From positions 682,001-746,000 of the forward strand of contig NZ_CP145335.1 of assembly GCF_049568105.1 (NCBI RefSeq): DNA of 64,000 nucleotides, read 5' to 3'. The notes beneath the pieces were generated by a model, which was not told where the DNA came from, did no database searches, and worked only from the letters and a program-made list of their open reading frames with translations. This DNA is from Salinisphaera sp049568105 (GTDB lineage Bacteria > Pseudomonadota > Gammaproteobacteria > Nevskiales > Salinisphaeraceae). This document shows, in pieces, positions 8,489-16,543 of this stretch. The position numbers and the translations under genes are program-made. Positions within the stretch are counted from its first letter, which is position 1; the number at the start of each line of letters is the position of its first letter.

Positions 8489-9127
8489 CTAAGCGAGCAC
8501 GCGATACACGTCGTAATGGATATCTTGTTCGCTGTCGAAATCTTCGAAGTTCGGTAGATACGGCTTTGGCTCGGAGTGGTCGACCAGCTCCCATTTGCCC
8601 TCGGTCGCCAACGACGCGAGATAGCCTTTAAAGGTGTCGTCGTGGAGGTCTTGGCGATGCGTGAACATAATAAAGCCTTGCGGCATGACCACGCGGCATA
8701 ATTCGCGCATAAACGCTGGAATGTTTCGGACGTAACTCAAGGTGCCGATGCACTGCGCTGCAGCGAACGCATTGTCGGGGAAAGCGAATTTTTCGTTGAT
8801 ATCGCCTTGTGTCAGTTGGCGATAACAATTTTTTGCAGACGCCAGTTCGAGTGATGCGTTGGAAATATCCAGCCCCGTAATATTCTTGAAGCCTTTTTCG
8901 AACAGGGCCTGGCCAGTAAGCCCGGTTCCGCATCCAACGTCCAGGACGGCCGATTCGCTATCGAGGTCGCATTGCGCGAGCGTGAGCGCGGCAACTTTGG
9001 GGGCTTCATAGCCCAGCGCCTCTAGATCGCTATCGTATTTTGCCGACCAGCGATCGTAATAATCCTGCAGTTCACCGACTTCGGCGTTCTGCATGTCGAC
9101 TAGGCGAGAGTCTTGCGAATTCGTCAT
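8489..9127 (-). CDS. Class I SAM-dependent methyltransferase
   Basis: The 212-residue soluble protein carries motif I VLDVGCGTGLTGQAL (62-76), an acidic end of strand 2 in ITGLDISNASLELA, and post-motif residues GDINEKFAFPDNAFAAAQC with a motif IV-like GTLSYV. This is a Rossmann-fold class I methyltransferase related to the METTL27/WBSCR27 type. The N-terminal YYDRWSAKYDSDLEALGY helix is typical of that subgroup. The substrate is unknown. It is monocistronic; the start at 9127 is followed by MTNSQDSRLVDMQNAEV. Confidence 0.8.
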   Translation of the reverse strand: MTNSQDSRLVDMQNAEVGELQDYYDRWSAKYDSDLEALGYEAPKVAALTLAQCDLDSESAVLDVGCGTGLTGQALFEKGFKNITGLDISNASLELASAKNCYRQLTQGDINEKFAFPDNAFAAAQCIGTLSYVRNIPAFMRELCRVVMPQGFIMFTHRQDLHDDTFKGYLASLATEGKWELVDHSEPKPYLPNFEDFDSEQDIHYDVYRVLA

Positions 9128-9288
9128 GGTGCCTCACAATTGGAATCCAGCGACGCTGGGTAGCGCCGACAATAAAAACCATGCAATAGATTCGAAATAC
9201 GGCCTGGATCGATGCGGCTGGCGGCGAACCCTTAAACCGCTTATGGCCTGAATATACGGTCCGCCTGCGCGCCAGCCTTCGATCGGCA

Positions 9289-10242
9289 TTAACCGGAAAT
9301 ATTCAAAGCCTTACGATAGGCCTGATAACCCGAGGATCCGTCTACGGTGTTCACGCCTTCAAGCCAAGTCTTGACTGTCTTCGGATGGGTTTTGAGCCAG
9401 TTCTTGGCGACGGTTTCCAGGTCGCCTTTTTTATAGCTGTAATTGTAGATCCAGCGACTTTGCGTTCGAGTCTTGATACGGACCTGGCTCAGAAAACGCG
9501 CGACGTTGGGTTGGTTTTCAGCCAGATCGTTGCTTACGATCGTCAATATATGGCTTTTGACTCCCGCGACTGCGCTGTCCTTACGGCCTTTGAGATATCG
9601 CATCTTGATATCGATATTCATCCAATGCGGGCGCCACCCTATGAATACCACCGGCTCGTGGCGTGAGACGGCCCGTTTGACCTGGGTGAGCATCACCGCG
9701 GTACTGCTGCCCACGAGGTTGAATTGGCCCATGCCTTCGTCATCTTCTTTGATGGCGGTGGACACGGCGTTGTTGATCTCGCTGCCCGACTCGATGCCGT
9801 AGATCTTGCTTTGAAAGCGCTCGGCGTGGTCGGTCAGATCCTGGACCGAATGAATACCGTCGTCCCAGACATAGTCGGGCACGGCCAGTCCGATTACTCC
9901 GCCGCTCAAATTCGAACCGAGATTTGTGACCTTGTGATCGGCCAGCAGCGGGTCGACCATTTTTTTCTCGGTCGGCATCCAGCCACCGAGATAGGCATCC
10001 AGATTGCCGCTCGCTAGATCCCGGTAGATAAACGGTACACCCAGTTTTTTGGCTTGGGTCTGATACCCCAATGCCTGCAAAAGCGTTTCCGCAACTTGCG
10101 TTTTTACTTTCAAACCAGGCCAAGGGGGAGTGCCGAAATGAATGGTTGGCGATGCGGCCTGGGTCGTGCCTGCCATCAGGAACCATAATGTCAGCAGGCT
10201 GAGAAGTTTGGAAAAACGAGATATACGGAAAATGGCTTTCAT
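9289..10242 (-). CDS. Quaternary-amine (choline/glycine betaine type) ABC transporter substrate-binding protein
   Basis: The 317-residue periplasmic protein has a signal peptide (about 1-29, ending GTTQA) and an OpuAC-type binding domain. Trp41 (PPWPGL), Trp88 (LGGWMP) and Trp203 (IGWRPHW) fit the aromatic residues used by ChoX/ProX-type proteins to cage a trimethylammonium group. The YLGGWMPTE and VFIGWRPHWMN motifs are typical of that family. The aspartate that follows the first tryptophan in choline-specific ChoX (as I recall it) is a Gly here, so the ligand may be another betaine. No permease or ATPase gene is adjacent, so it must serve a transporter encoded elsewhere. Confidence 0.8.
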   Translation of the reverse strand: MKAIFRISRFSKLLSLLTLWFLMAGTTQAASPTIHFGTPPWPGLKVKTQVAETLLQALGYQTQAKKLGVPFIYRDLASGNLDAYLGGWMPTEKKMVDPLLADHKVTNLGSNLSGGVIGLAVPDYVWDDGIHSVQDLTDHAERFQSKIYGIESGSEINNAVSTAIKEDDEGMGQFNLVGSSTAVMLTQVKRAVSRHEPVVFIGWRPHWMNIDIKMRYLKGRKDSAVAGVKSHILTIVSNDLAENQPNVARFLSQVRIKTRTQSRWIYNYSYKKGDLETVAKNWLKTHPKTVKTWLEGVNTVDGSSGYQAYRKALNISG

Positions 10243-11262
10243 TTATTTCAAATCTCCAAAGATGCAAATAAAACTGCTAATGACCGGGCCTGAGTCGCGC
10301 TGGCGTTGGGCGATCCCAGACCAGCGCGTGCGCAATCGAAGGCGGGTGCGGTTGACCCGCTCGCGTTCGAGGTCTTGCTGAGCCGGTCTTTTATAGAACC
10401 TGCTCGACCCTCGGGCTGAAATGCTCGAACGGTACTGGGCCGTAATCGGGATCGAGGGGCGCGCCATGGATCACCGCAATACGCGGCATTCTCGTAGGCT
10501 GGATAATCACGATAGGCAACGCGGGGACAGCAGGCGAGGCCGTAAGGCGTGGATCCGTGGCTGACCCGTGCGAGCGGCGCGACGTGGTTCATCGAGCGCT
10601 TGTTCCCGCAGCTGTGGCGCAGTCAATAGCTGCCGATAGTCTTTAAATTGGTGCGCCAAACGTGGGCTATCGGGCTCGAGCGTGGTGTCGAATGACTCGC
10701 GCATCGCAATGGTTTGTATCTCGATAAGAATCGTATTCGGGGCGAATCGCTTAGGACTGGAAGCCATCCTGACAAAGCGCTACGTCGTTTATTTGATTTT
10801 TAGGGATCTATATTTGACGAAAAAAGACGTAATTGTCGGCCAAGCGACGACTATAGCCATATTCATCCGCGGGTGTCGCCAATTTTGGCGCTCGGCTAGG
10901 CCGTTCGTGATTATGGGGCAGGCTGAGAAGGGAGGGTAAGTTGTAACGGCCAGGCAGTAAGAAAAAACGGCGTATGCGGATTTTATAAAAATGGGTCTGC
11001 AGTGGTTCGGTTAAGTACGCTTCTGCTCGAACGAAGCGATGAGCGCGTCAAGGTAATAGGCTTTTTATGCCGCCCGGCGCGGTATCGATGGGGCGTGACA
11101 ACGTATGGCGCGTTGCCGGCATCGATAGCCACATTGCCTGCGAGTCTTTCAGGCTATTCTATGCAGCCTGAGTAACTCTACGTAATGGATTTCGTGCATA
11201 TCGCGCGGACCTGTGATCGATTAGCTTGATGCGCAATGATTGATCCAATTTTTGGACAGAGA

Positions 11263-11406
11263 ATGAGCGTACATCGACTGCCGCCAGCTGATCCGGTGGC
11301 CAAGCCCGGTCTTGTGACATGGCGCCAGCGCTATTGCGAAATCGCGCCGCAGCCCACTAAAGGGGTATTGCGCGCCTGGGCCGGCGCGCGTCGCCCGCGC
11401 CCGTAA
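11263..11406 (+). CDS. Small hypothetical protein (47 aa), uncertain
   Basis: ATG at 11263 follows GGACAGAGA, a plausible ribosome-binding site, and the frame closes at TAA 11404-11406. The product is basic (MSVHRLPPADPVAKPGL, then VTWRQRYCEIAPQPTKG) and has no recognised domain. It is isolated in the gene-poor stretch and could be chance or a remnant. Confidence 0.25.
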   Translation: MSVHRLPPADPVAKPGLVTWRQRYCEIAPQPTKGVLRAWAGARRPRP

Positions 11407-11721
11407 TGACCAGGTTTCCGCCATAGTCGGCACTTAACCCATATTCAGAGCAGAGGCCGCGCGATCTATTCGAGCATCACGTCATACGTTGTGAGCCTCG
11501 CTTCTGGCCGTTACGACGTAACCTTCGTTCGATCCATAAAATAACGACCAACTAGCCGTCCTTATCCCGACCGATATGGAACAGCCCCACGAGCGCCGGG
11601 GCGCCGGGGCGCCGAAATGTTTGAGCTGTTCGTTGCTGTGGCGGCGCGCGTTTCGGTGGTCGGCTTGTTCAAGGTGTGGCTGACGGGGGCGCGAAAGCGA
11701 GAGTTTTTTAATCGGGCCAGT

Positions 11722-11760
11722 TGCCCCTATCGCTCATCAAGCCGATGAGCGATAGGGGCA
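11722..11760. repeat. Perfect 17-bp inverted repeat (strong hairpin)
   Basis: TGCCCCTATCGCTCATC (11722-11738) is followed after AAGCC by its exact reverse complement (11744-11760). The stem has no mismatch and a five-base loop. No T-tract follows on either side, so it is not a classical intrinsic terminator, although it could end transcription of the NTF2-like gene, whose stop lies 120 bases away. Confidence 0.6.
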
Positions 11761-11879
11761 GGCCGATGGTTAACGATGCAGACGGTTGCGCATACAGCGG
11801 TTCAGGCGGGATCGCACAGGGGCCAGCGCTGCCTGGCCGAGCCGTTCTAGTGGGCGTCGATCGTGCGATAGCCCGGGTA

Positions 11880-12338
11880 TTACGCCGTCGATGCCTCGGG
11901 TGGCCAGACGACTGCGAGCTGAGAATGCTCGATTCGCCAGCCGTCGGCAGTTTTCCGGTACCGATCACGATACAGCCCGAGCAGCAGCAGCGGGTTCGGA
12001 TCTGGCTTCGAGGCGGTCTCGAAATCGATCAGATAGCACTGGCCTTCGGCGGTATCGGGACTGGTCATCTGAACTTGGTGGTTGGCGACGACATGCAAAA
12101 AGGGATACCGACCGCGGTGGTCCCGGTCGAAGCTTTGAAAGGCGTCGCGTAGCCCGGCTTGAATATGGGCCAGGCCCTGCATCGTGCCGATCGTGAGCTG
12201 GAGTTCGGCATCGGGGGTGAATACCTGGTCCAGAGCCGCGATGTTGCCGCTATCGAGATGCTGTGAATACGCCATGCGGAGCTCGCGGATGGCTTCCCGG
12301 TCCCGCAATTCGGCGATGTATTGTGGTTCTGTCGACAT
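11880..12338 (-). CDS. NTF2-like/SnoaL-fold protein
   Basis: The 152-residue protein starts with an IAELRDREAIRELRMAYSQHLDSG helix and continues LDQVFTPDAELQL, YPFLHVVANHQVQM and YRDRYRKTADGWRIEHSQLA. That is the SnoaL/NTF2-like (DUF4440/SnoaL_4) cone fold, which houses small isomerases, dehydratases or binding proteins. The AxxDxxLFTPDAEL layout and the final GWRIEH strand are clear. It is the last gene of a minus-strand set with the OYE (5-base gap) and the LLM flavoprotein, so it probably acts on the same small molecule. The exact reaction is unknown. Confidence 0.75.
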   Translation of the reverse strand: MSTEPQYIAELRDREAIRELRMAYSQHLDSGNIAALDQVFTPDAELQLTIGTMQGLAHIQAGLRDAFQSFDRDHRGRYPFLHVVANHQVQMTSPDTAEGQCYLIDFETASKPDPNPLLLLGLYRDRYRKTADGWRIEHSQLAVVWPPEASTA

Positions 12339-12343
12339 GTTGA

Positions 12344-13480
12344 TCAGCCTGTTCGTGTTTCTGAATGGGCGTTGGCGATCGCCTCGGCGTAGGTCGGATA
12401 GTCGGTGTAGCCGAGTTCGCCGATCGGGCCATAGAACGTATCGCGATTGGGTTCGGCCAAGGGTTGGTCGCGGCGCATACGCTCAACGAGATCCGGGTTG
12501 GCGATGAACGGTCGGCCCATCGCGATCAGATCCAGGTCGCCGTCGACCAGGGCCTGCTCGCCGGTGTCTCGATCGAAACCGCCGGCTGCGATCAGCGTGC
12601 CGCTATAGCGTTGGCAGAAGTCGGCCGCGAAGCCGTCCGGCATTTTTTCGGCGCCGAGGGTGAGCTGGTCGCTGAGATGTACATAGGCCGGGTGGCGGGC
12701 CTCCAGTTCGGTGGCCATGGTGACCCAGGTTTCGGCTTCGTCATCGAAGGCGGCCAGATCGTTGAACCGACCGAAGGGCGAGATTCGGATGCCGGTTTTG
12801 TCGGCACCGACTTCGGCGATCACAGCATCCAGGGTTTCCAGAACGAAACGCAGCCGATTGGCGATCGAGCCGCCGTAGCGGTCGCTGCGGTCGTTGAGCG
12901 CACCGTTGATGAACTGGTCGAACAGATAGCCGTTGGCCGCATGAATTTCGACCCCATCGAACCCGGCATCAATCGCGGTACGGGCCGCAGTGGCGAAATC
13001 CACGACCAGGTCGGTGATCTCGTCGGTGGTCAGCGCCCGCGGGGTATCCGGTGCGACCATGCCGGGCTCGCCGTTGTCGTCGCGGGCGAAGGAGCCGGCA
13101 TTGACGGCGCGGTCTGCGGTCGGGCCGACCGGCATACCTGCCTCGGGCTGGAGCGAGTGGTGCGAAACGCGCCCGACATGCCAAAGCTGAGCGAAGATAC
13201 GGCCGCCGGCTGCATGGACTGCATCGGTGACCTGCGACCAGCCTTCGGCCTGTTCGGCGGTGAACAGCCCAGGCGTATAGAGAAAGCCGCGGCCGGCGCG
13301 CGAAATCGGTATGCCTTCGCTGATGATCAGGCCGGCGCCAGCGCGCTGGCTGTAATACTCGGCTGTAAGGGCATCGGGAATCTCGTTTTCAGCGCGGGCC
13401 CGGGTCATGGGCGCCATCACCACGCGGTTGGGCAGGCGCAGGGTGCCGAGGTCGTAGGGCTGGAAAAGTTGTCCGGTCAT
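12344..13480 (-). CDS. Old yellow enzyme-type alkene reductase (NemA-like)
   Basis: The 378-residue FMN enzyme starts MTGQLFQPYDLGTLRLPNRV and contains MAPMTRARAENEIPDALTAE (22-41), AQLWHVGRVSH, FDGVEIHAANGYLFDQF with the His/Asn substrate pair, NDRSDRYGGS and a C-terminal ALVDGDLDLIAMGRPFIANP. It belongs to the OYE family, which reduces activated C=C bonds using NAD(P)H. The ATG at 13480 is preceded by GGAGAC; the frame is open for another 330 bases upstream without protein-like content. It lies 32 bases after the LLM oxidoreductase and 5 bases before the NTF2-like gene, so the three form an operon, divergent from a LysR regulator. Confidence 0.88.
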   Translation of the reverse strand: MTGQLFQPYDLGTLRLPNRVVMAPMTRARAENEIPDALTAEYYSQRAGAGLIISEGIPISRAGRGFLYTPGLFTAEQAEGWSQVTDAVHAAGGRIFAQLWHVGRVSHHSLQPEAGMPVGPTADRAVNAGSFARDDNGEPGMVAPDTPRALTTDEITDLVVDFATAARTAIDAGFDGVEIHAANGYLFDQFINGALNDRSDRYGGSIANRLRFVLETLDAVIAEVGADKTGIRISPFGRFNDLAAFDDEAETWVTMATELEARHPAYVHLSDQLTLGAEKMPDGFAADFCQRYSGTLIAAGGFDRDTGEQALVDGDLDLIAMGRPFIANPDLVERMRRDQPLAEPNRDTFYGPIGELGYTDYPTYAEAIANAHSETRTG

Positions 13481-13512
13481 GTAGTGTCTCCAAATCGATA
13501 TAGGGATGAAAA

Positions 13513-14508
13513 TCAGGCTGAGGCGGTGGCGGGGCCGGTCAGCGTTGGGAAATGCGGCAGCACATCGCGTACGAGATCCTCGAGCAGCTCGGGATGCGGG
13601 CGGCGTGTAATGCGCGGGTTGAGCGCGATATGGTGGATACCGGCCTCGCACGCGGTGGCCATGAACTCGGCCAGCGCCTTGCTGCCGGTGCGAAAGCCGG
13701 CGCGCAGCTGCTGCATCGGATGGTCGCGGTCGGCCACCAGATCGAGAAACCCGGCAATGCCTAGCGGTTTCAACGGGCTGTTGGCGGCCGGCATGGCCTG
13801 CTGATGCCACTCCCAGGCAAAGCTCGGCAGCTGTGAGGCCGCCGGCGACGGCGCGAAATGGCCGTCCAGATGTTTTGCGATCCAGGCCATGGATTGCTGC
13901 GAACGGCCGATCGCGATCGCCGGCGTGCGCCCGTAAGGCGGTTTCGGGAGCAGGTCGAGATCGCCCTCGGCATGGCCGAAACGCGGCGAATGGAAGCGGG
14001 GAAAGCTGTCTTCGAGCACGCTGCGATAGACGGCATAGGCATCGCGAAAACGCTCGCCGCGGCTATCGAAGTCGATATCGAACAGCGGGTATTCCGGCGG
14101 GCGGTCGCCCGAGGACAGCCCGTGTATGAAGCGGCCCGAGGCAAAATGATCGATCGAGGCGACCTGTTTGGCCAGCATCTTCGGCTCGCGTAGCGGCAGC
14201 ACCGTGCCGGCCGTGCCAAGTGCGATATCGCGGGTTTCGCGGGCCAGGGCCGCGATATAGGTCAGCGGCTCGAAGACCTGGCCAGCATCACCGTAGCGAG
14301 GATCGAAAAACGGCACATCGCGCATCCAGAGCGCGCTCAGGCCAGCCTCATCGGCCGCCCGGGCCCGGGCGAAATGATCGTCCATGGTCGGGATCGGACG
14401 GTTGGGGTAGGTCTCGAGCGGCATGATCAGGCCGAGCGTGATTCGGCCCGGCGCGAACAGTCGGGCAAAGCCCGGATGCGCCGTTGCTTGTGAGCGATGC
14501 ATGTTCAT
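13513..14508 (-). CDS. LLM-class flavin-dependent oxidoreductase (luciferase-like)
   Basis: The 331-residue protein has the bacterial luciferase-like TIM barrel: ITLGLIMPLETYPNRPIPTM, then ALWMRDVPFFDPRYGD, IALGTAGTVLPLREP, and ASIDHFASGRFIHGLSSGD with the phosphate-binding GLSSGDRPPEY. A C-terminal block LAEFMATACEAGIHHIALNP follows. This resembles the LLM class TIGR03571 oxidoreductases. They use reduced flavin, often in degradation of organosulfur or heterocyclic compounds; the substrate here is unknown. It is the first gene of the operon with OYE and the NTF2-like protein, and is divergent from the LysR gene 105 bases away. Confidence 0.82.
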   Translation of the reverse strand: MNMHRSQATAHPGFARLFAPGRITLGLIMPLETYPNRPIPTMDDHFARARAADEAGLSALWMRDVPFFDPRYGDAGQVFEPLTYIAALARETRDIALGTAGTVLPLREPKMLAKQVASIDHFASGRFIHGLSSGDRPPEYPLFDIDFDSRGERFRDAYAVYRSVLEDSFPRFHSPRFGHAEGDLDLLPKPPYGRTPAIAIGRSQQSMAWIAKHLDGHFAPSPAASQLPSFAWEWHQQAMPAANSPLKPLGIAGFLDLVADRDHPMQQLRAGFRTGSKALAEFMATACEAGIHHIALNPRITRRPHPELLEDLVRDVLPHFPTLTGPATASA

Positions 14509-14546
14509 AGCCTGGTTCGCGGTTTCCGACGAGGTTCAGATGCGTA

Positions 14547-14574
14547 CTTTATATCCGTTGCCAGCGGCTATAAT
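14547..14574 (+). promoter_or_regulatory. Probable promoter of the LysR gene, with consensus -10 TATAAT
   Basis: TATAAT at 14569-14574 is a perfect -10 hexamer in the divergent LLM/LysR intergenic region, 39 bases before the LysR ATG. The -35 match (CTTTAT at 14547-14552, 16-base spacing) is poor, which would fit an activated or weak promoter. Confidence 0.4.
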
Positions 14575-14613
14575 CGGGGTTATAGGAATTTCATTTCGTC
14601 CTCATATTCCATA

Positions 14614-15528
14614 ATGTCAACGCCTACCGATCTCGATGGCCTGATCGAATTCGCGACCACCGTGCAGGCCGGAAGCTTCACCGCGGCCGGCCAAAAGCTC
14701 GGGATGACCGGTTCGGCGGTCGGCAAGAGCGTGTCTCGACTGGAGGCGCGGCTGCGTACGAAGCTGTTTCATCGCACGACCCGTCGGCTGACGCTAACCA
14801 ACGATGGCAGTGAGTATTTCGAGACTGCTGCCCGGGTGCTCGGCGATCTGAACGATATCGAGCAGACCTTGGCGAGCCGACGCGATACCCCGGCTGGGCT
14901 AGTGCGTCTGGAAGTGCCGGGGGTGTTCGGCCGTCGTCATGTGCTGCCGGTGCTGAATGCCTTGTCGGCCCGTTACGAACAACTCGATTTCTCGGTGATG
15001 TTTAGCGAACGAACCGCCGATATCGTTGCCGAGGGCGTGGATCTGGCGGTACGTATCGGCCGGCTCGACGATGAAGGCAACCTGGTGGCGCGCCGGCTGG
15101 GGGCACAACGCCTCGTAATTTGTGCATCGCCGGCCTATCTGGCCGTAAACGGGCGGCCGGCGAACCCGAGCGAGCTGCTTTCCCGCGATTGCATCGTTGG
15201 CTGGAGCCGGCGCAGCGAGGCGCGCTGGTTACTGTGCGATGCCAGCGGCCGGGTCATGACCCAGCCCGTGCACGTACGCCACGAATTCAGCGATGGCGAA
15301 GCCCTGGTGTCGACCACGCTGGCCGGCAATGGCCTGTGTCAGCTGCCTACTTGGTTGGTTGCCGACGAGCTGGCCGACGGGCGGCTAGAGACCGTGCTCG
15401 ACGATTATGCCGGCGCCGAAATGCCGATTCATGCCCTCTGGCCGGCCAGCCGCTATCTGACGCCAAAAGTCCGGGCGGTTATCGATGCGCTCATACAGGC
15501 CAGCCGTGACAGCGGTGGTTTCGGCTGA
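14614..15528 (+). CDS. LysR-family transcriptional regulator
   Basis: The 304-residue protein has the LysR winged helix at its N-terminus (LDGLIEFATTVQAGSFTAAG, then QKLGMTGSAVGKSVSRLEAR and LFHRTTRRLTLTNDG) and a periplasmic-binding-like effector domain (VFGRRHVLPVLNALS, then VDLAVRIGRLDDEGNLVARRLG). The ATG at 14614 matches the usual LysR N-terminus; the open frame upstream is not protein-like. It is divergent from the LLM-OYE-NTF2 operon and 100 bases upstream of an SDR gene on its own strand, so it probably controls one or both in response to a small organic molecule. The CrgA/DhcR-like subgroup is the closest by eye. Confidence 0.88.
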   Translation: MSTPTDLDGLIEFATTVQAGSFTAAGQKLGMTGSAVGKSVSRLEARLRTKLFHRTTRRLTLTNDGSEYFETAARVLGDLNDIEQTLASRRDTPAGLVRLEVPGVFGRRHVLPVLNALSARYEQLDFSVMFSERTADIVAEGVDLAVRIGRLDDEGNLVARRLGAQRLVICASPAYLAVNGRPANPSELLSRDCIVGWSRRSEARWLLCDASGRVMTQPVHVRHEFSDGEALVSTTLAGNGLCQLPTWLVADELADGRLETVLDDYAGAEMPIHALWPASRYLTPKVRAVIDALIQASRDSGGFG

Positions 15529-15628
15529 GCAAGCGCGCTGGGCCTGTGCGTCGGCAAAGCGCGCATGCGATGCTTGGCCCACTTTGGATCTTTGAAATCG
15601 CAAGCGCAGTAATGCAAAGGAGCACATT

Positions 15629-16375
15629 ATGAGCAGCAATCGTCTGGCCGATAAAGTCGCGCTGATCAGCGGCGGCGCCGGCGGTATGGGGGCCTCCCAT
15701 GCACGCGCGATCGTGGCCGAAGGCGGCCGGGTTGTTATCGGCGATCTCGCGCAAGAAGCAGGAGAGGCTCTGGCCCAGGAACTGGGTGAGGCCGCCGTGT
15801 TCACACCTCTGGACGTCACCGATACCGAGCAGTGGGAACAGGCTGTCGCAACGGCACAGGCCCACTTCGGCCAGCTCAATGTATTGGTCAATAACGCGGG
15901 CATTCATAGCGGCGGGCCGACCGAGCGGGTCTCGGATGCCGACTGGGACCGGATCGTAGGGATCAACCTCACCGGGACCTTCAAGGGGATTCGTGCCGCG
16001 ATTCCAGCGCTCAAGGAAGCAGCCCCCAGCTCGATCGTCAATATATCCTCGACCGCCGGTTTGAAGGGTTTTGCCGACGCCGCGGGCTATAACGCGACCA
16101 AGTTCGGCATCCGCGGTCTGACCAAAGCGGTAGCGGTCGAACTTGCCGACAAGGGCGTCCGTGTCAATTCTGTTCATCCGGGCAACGTGATGACTTCGAT
16201 GATCGAAGGGCTGTATGCCTCCTTCGATCATGTGCCCATGAAACGGGCTGCAGCGGCTGAGGAGATATCGAATCTGGTGGTATTTCTAGCCAGCGACGAC
16301 AGCTCGTTCTCGACCGGTTCGGAGTTTGTCGCCGACGGTGGCGAAACCACCGGGATTCCGGATCTGTTCGACTGA
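15629..16375 (+). CDS. Short-chain dehydrogenase/reductase (classical SDR)
   Basis: The 248-residue enzyme has the cofactor motif GGAGGMG (15-21), the NNAG motif (88-91), and the catalytic set Asn114, Ser141, Tyr154 and Lys158 (YNATK). Asp39 at the end of beta-2 (VVIGDLAQEAG) predicts NAD(H). The sequence resembles 3-alpha/20-beta-hydroxysteroid and glucose-1-dehydrogenase-like SDRs; the real substrate is not evident. AAAGGAG lies 8 bases before the ATG. It follows the LysR gene on the same strand and is followed by a strong hairpin terminator. Confidence 0.88.
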   Translation: MSSNRLADKVALISGGAGGMGASHARAIVAEGGRVVIGDLAQEAGEALAQELGEAAVFTPLDVTDTEQWEQAVATAQAHFGQLNVLVNNAGIHSGGPTERVSDADWDRIVGINLTGTFKGIRAAIPALKEAAPSSIVNISSTAGLKGFADAAGYNATKFGIRGLTKAVAVELADKGVRVNSVHPGNVMTSMIEGLYASFDHVPMKRAAAAEEISNLVVFLASDDSSFSTGSEFVADGGETTGIPDLFD

Positions 16376-16390
16376 GCGAGCAGTGTGTTG

Positions 16391-16436
16391 GACCACACCG
16401 GCTGCCGATCTCTAGCGCTCGGCAGCCGGTGTGGTC
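16391..16436 (+). terminator. Strong hairpin after the SDR gene
   Basis: GACCACACCGGCTGCCGA (16391-16408) pairs perfectly with 16419-16436 over 18 bp, leaving a 10-base loop. It begins 15 bases after the SDR stop. There is no U-tract, so efficiency is uncertain, but position and stability make termination the most likely role. Confidence 0.6.
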
Positions 16437-16470
16437 ATGCTGGTCCGATCGAGTCTGGAGTGGTCAGGAA

Positions 16471-16500
16471 AATCAAAAAGGGTCAGGTCTTGCTTTGTGC
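16471..16500 (+). repeat. RAYT-associated motif upstream of the transposase
   Basis: AATCAAAAAGGGTCAGGTCT followed by TGCTTTGTGC lies about 45 bases before the transposase gene. The AAAGGGTCAGGTCTTGC string is a motif I associate with the 5' flank of RAYT genes in many proteobacteria; it is probably the cognate recognition/hairpin sequence of this RAYT. Confidence 0.5.
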
Positions 16501-16543
16501 GTTTCGGTGCTAAAATAATCGCAAACCCAAGCCGTATGCTGCT

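Larger units (their letters stand above)
10243..11879. other. Gene-poor stretch of about 1.6 kb
   Basis: No convincing gene was found. Near 10390-10485 (minus) the reading MPRIAVIHGAPLDPDYG with PVPFEHFSPRVEQVL and a stop looks like the tail of a lost protein, and MRESFDTTLEPDSPRLAHQF at about 10700 (minus) could be an N-terminal remnant in another frame. I could not identify the family. Segments around 10790-11000 are AT-rich compared with the surroundings. A strong hairpin lies at 11722-11760. Confidence 0.4.

Noticed and set aside
10682..10939. 85-codon plus-strand frame in the gene-poor stretch
   Set aside because: No ribosome site, mixed composition and no domain; it overlaps a more protein-like minus-strand remnant.
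12365..13804. Long open frame on the plus strand (479 codons) opposite the OYE gene
   Set aside because: It is the mirror of a highly GC-biased gene; the product is Gly/Ala/Arg-rich with no family, while the minus strand encodes a complete OYE with a ribosome site.
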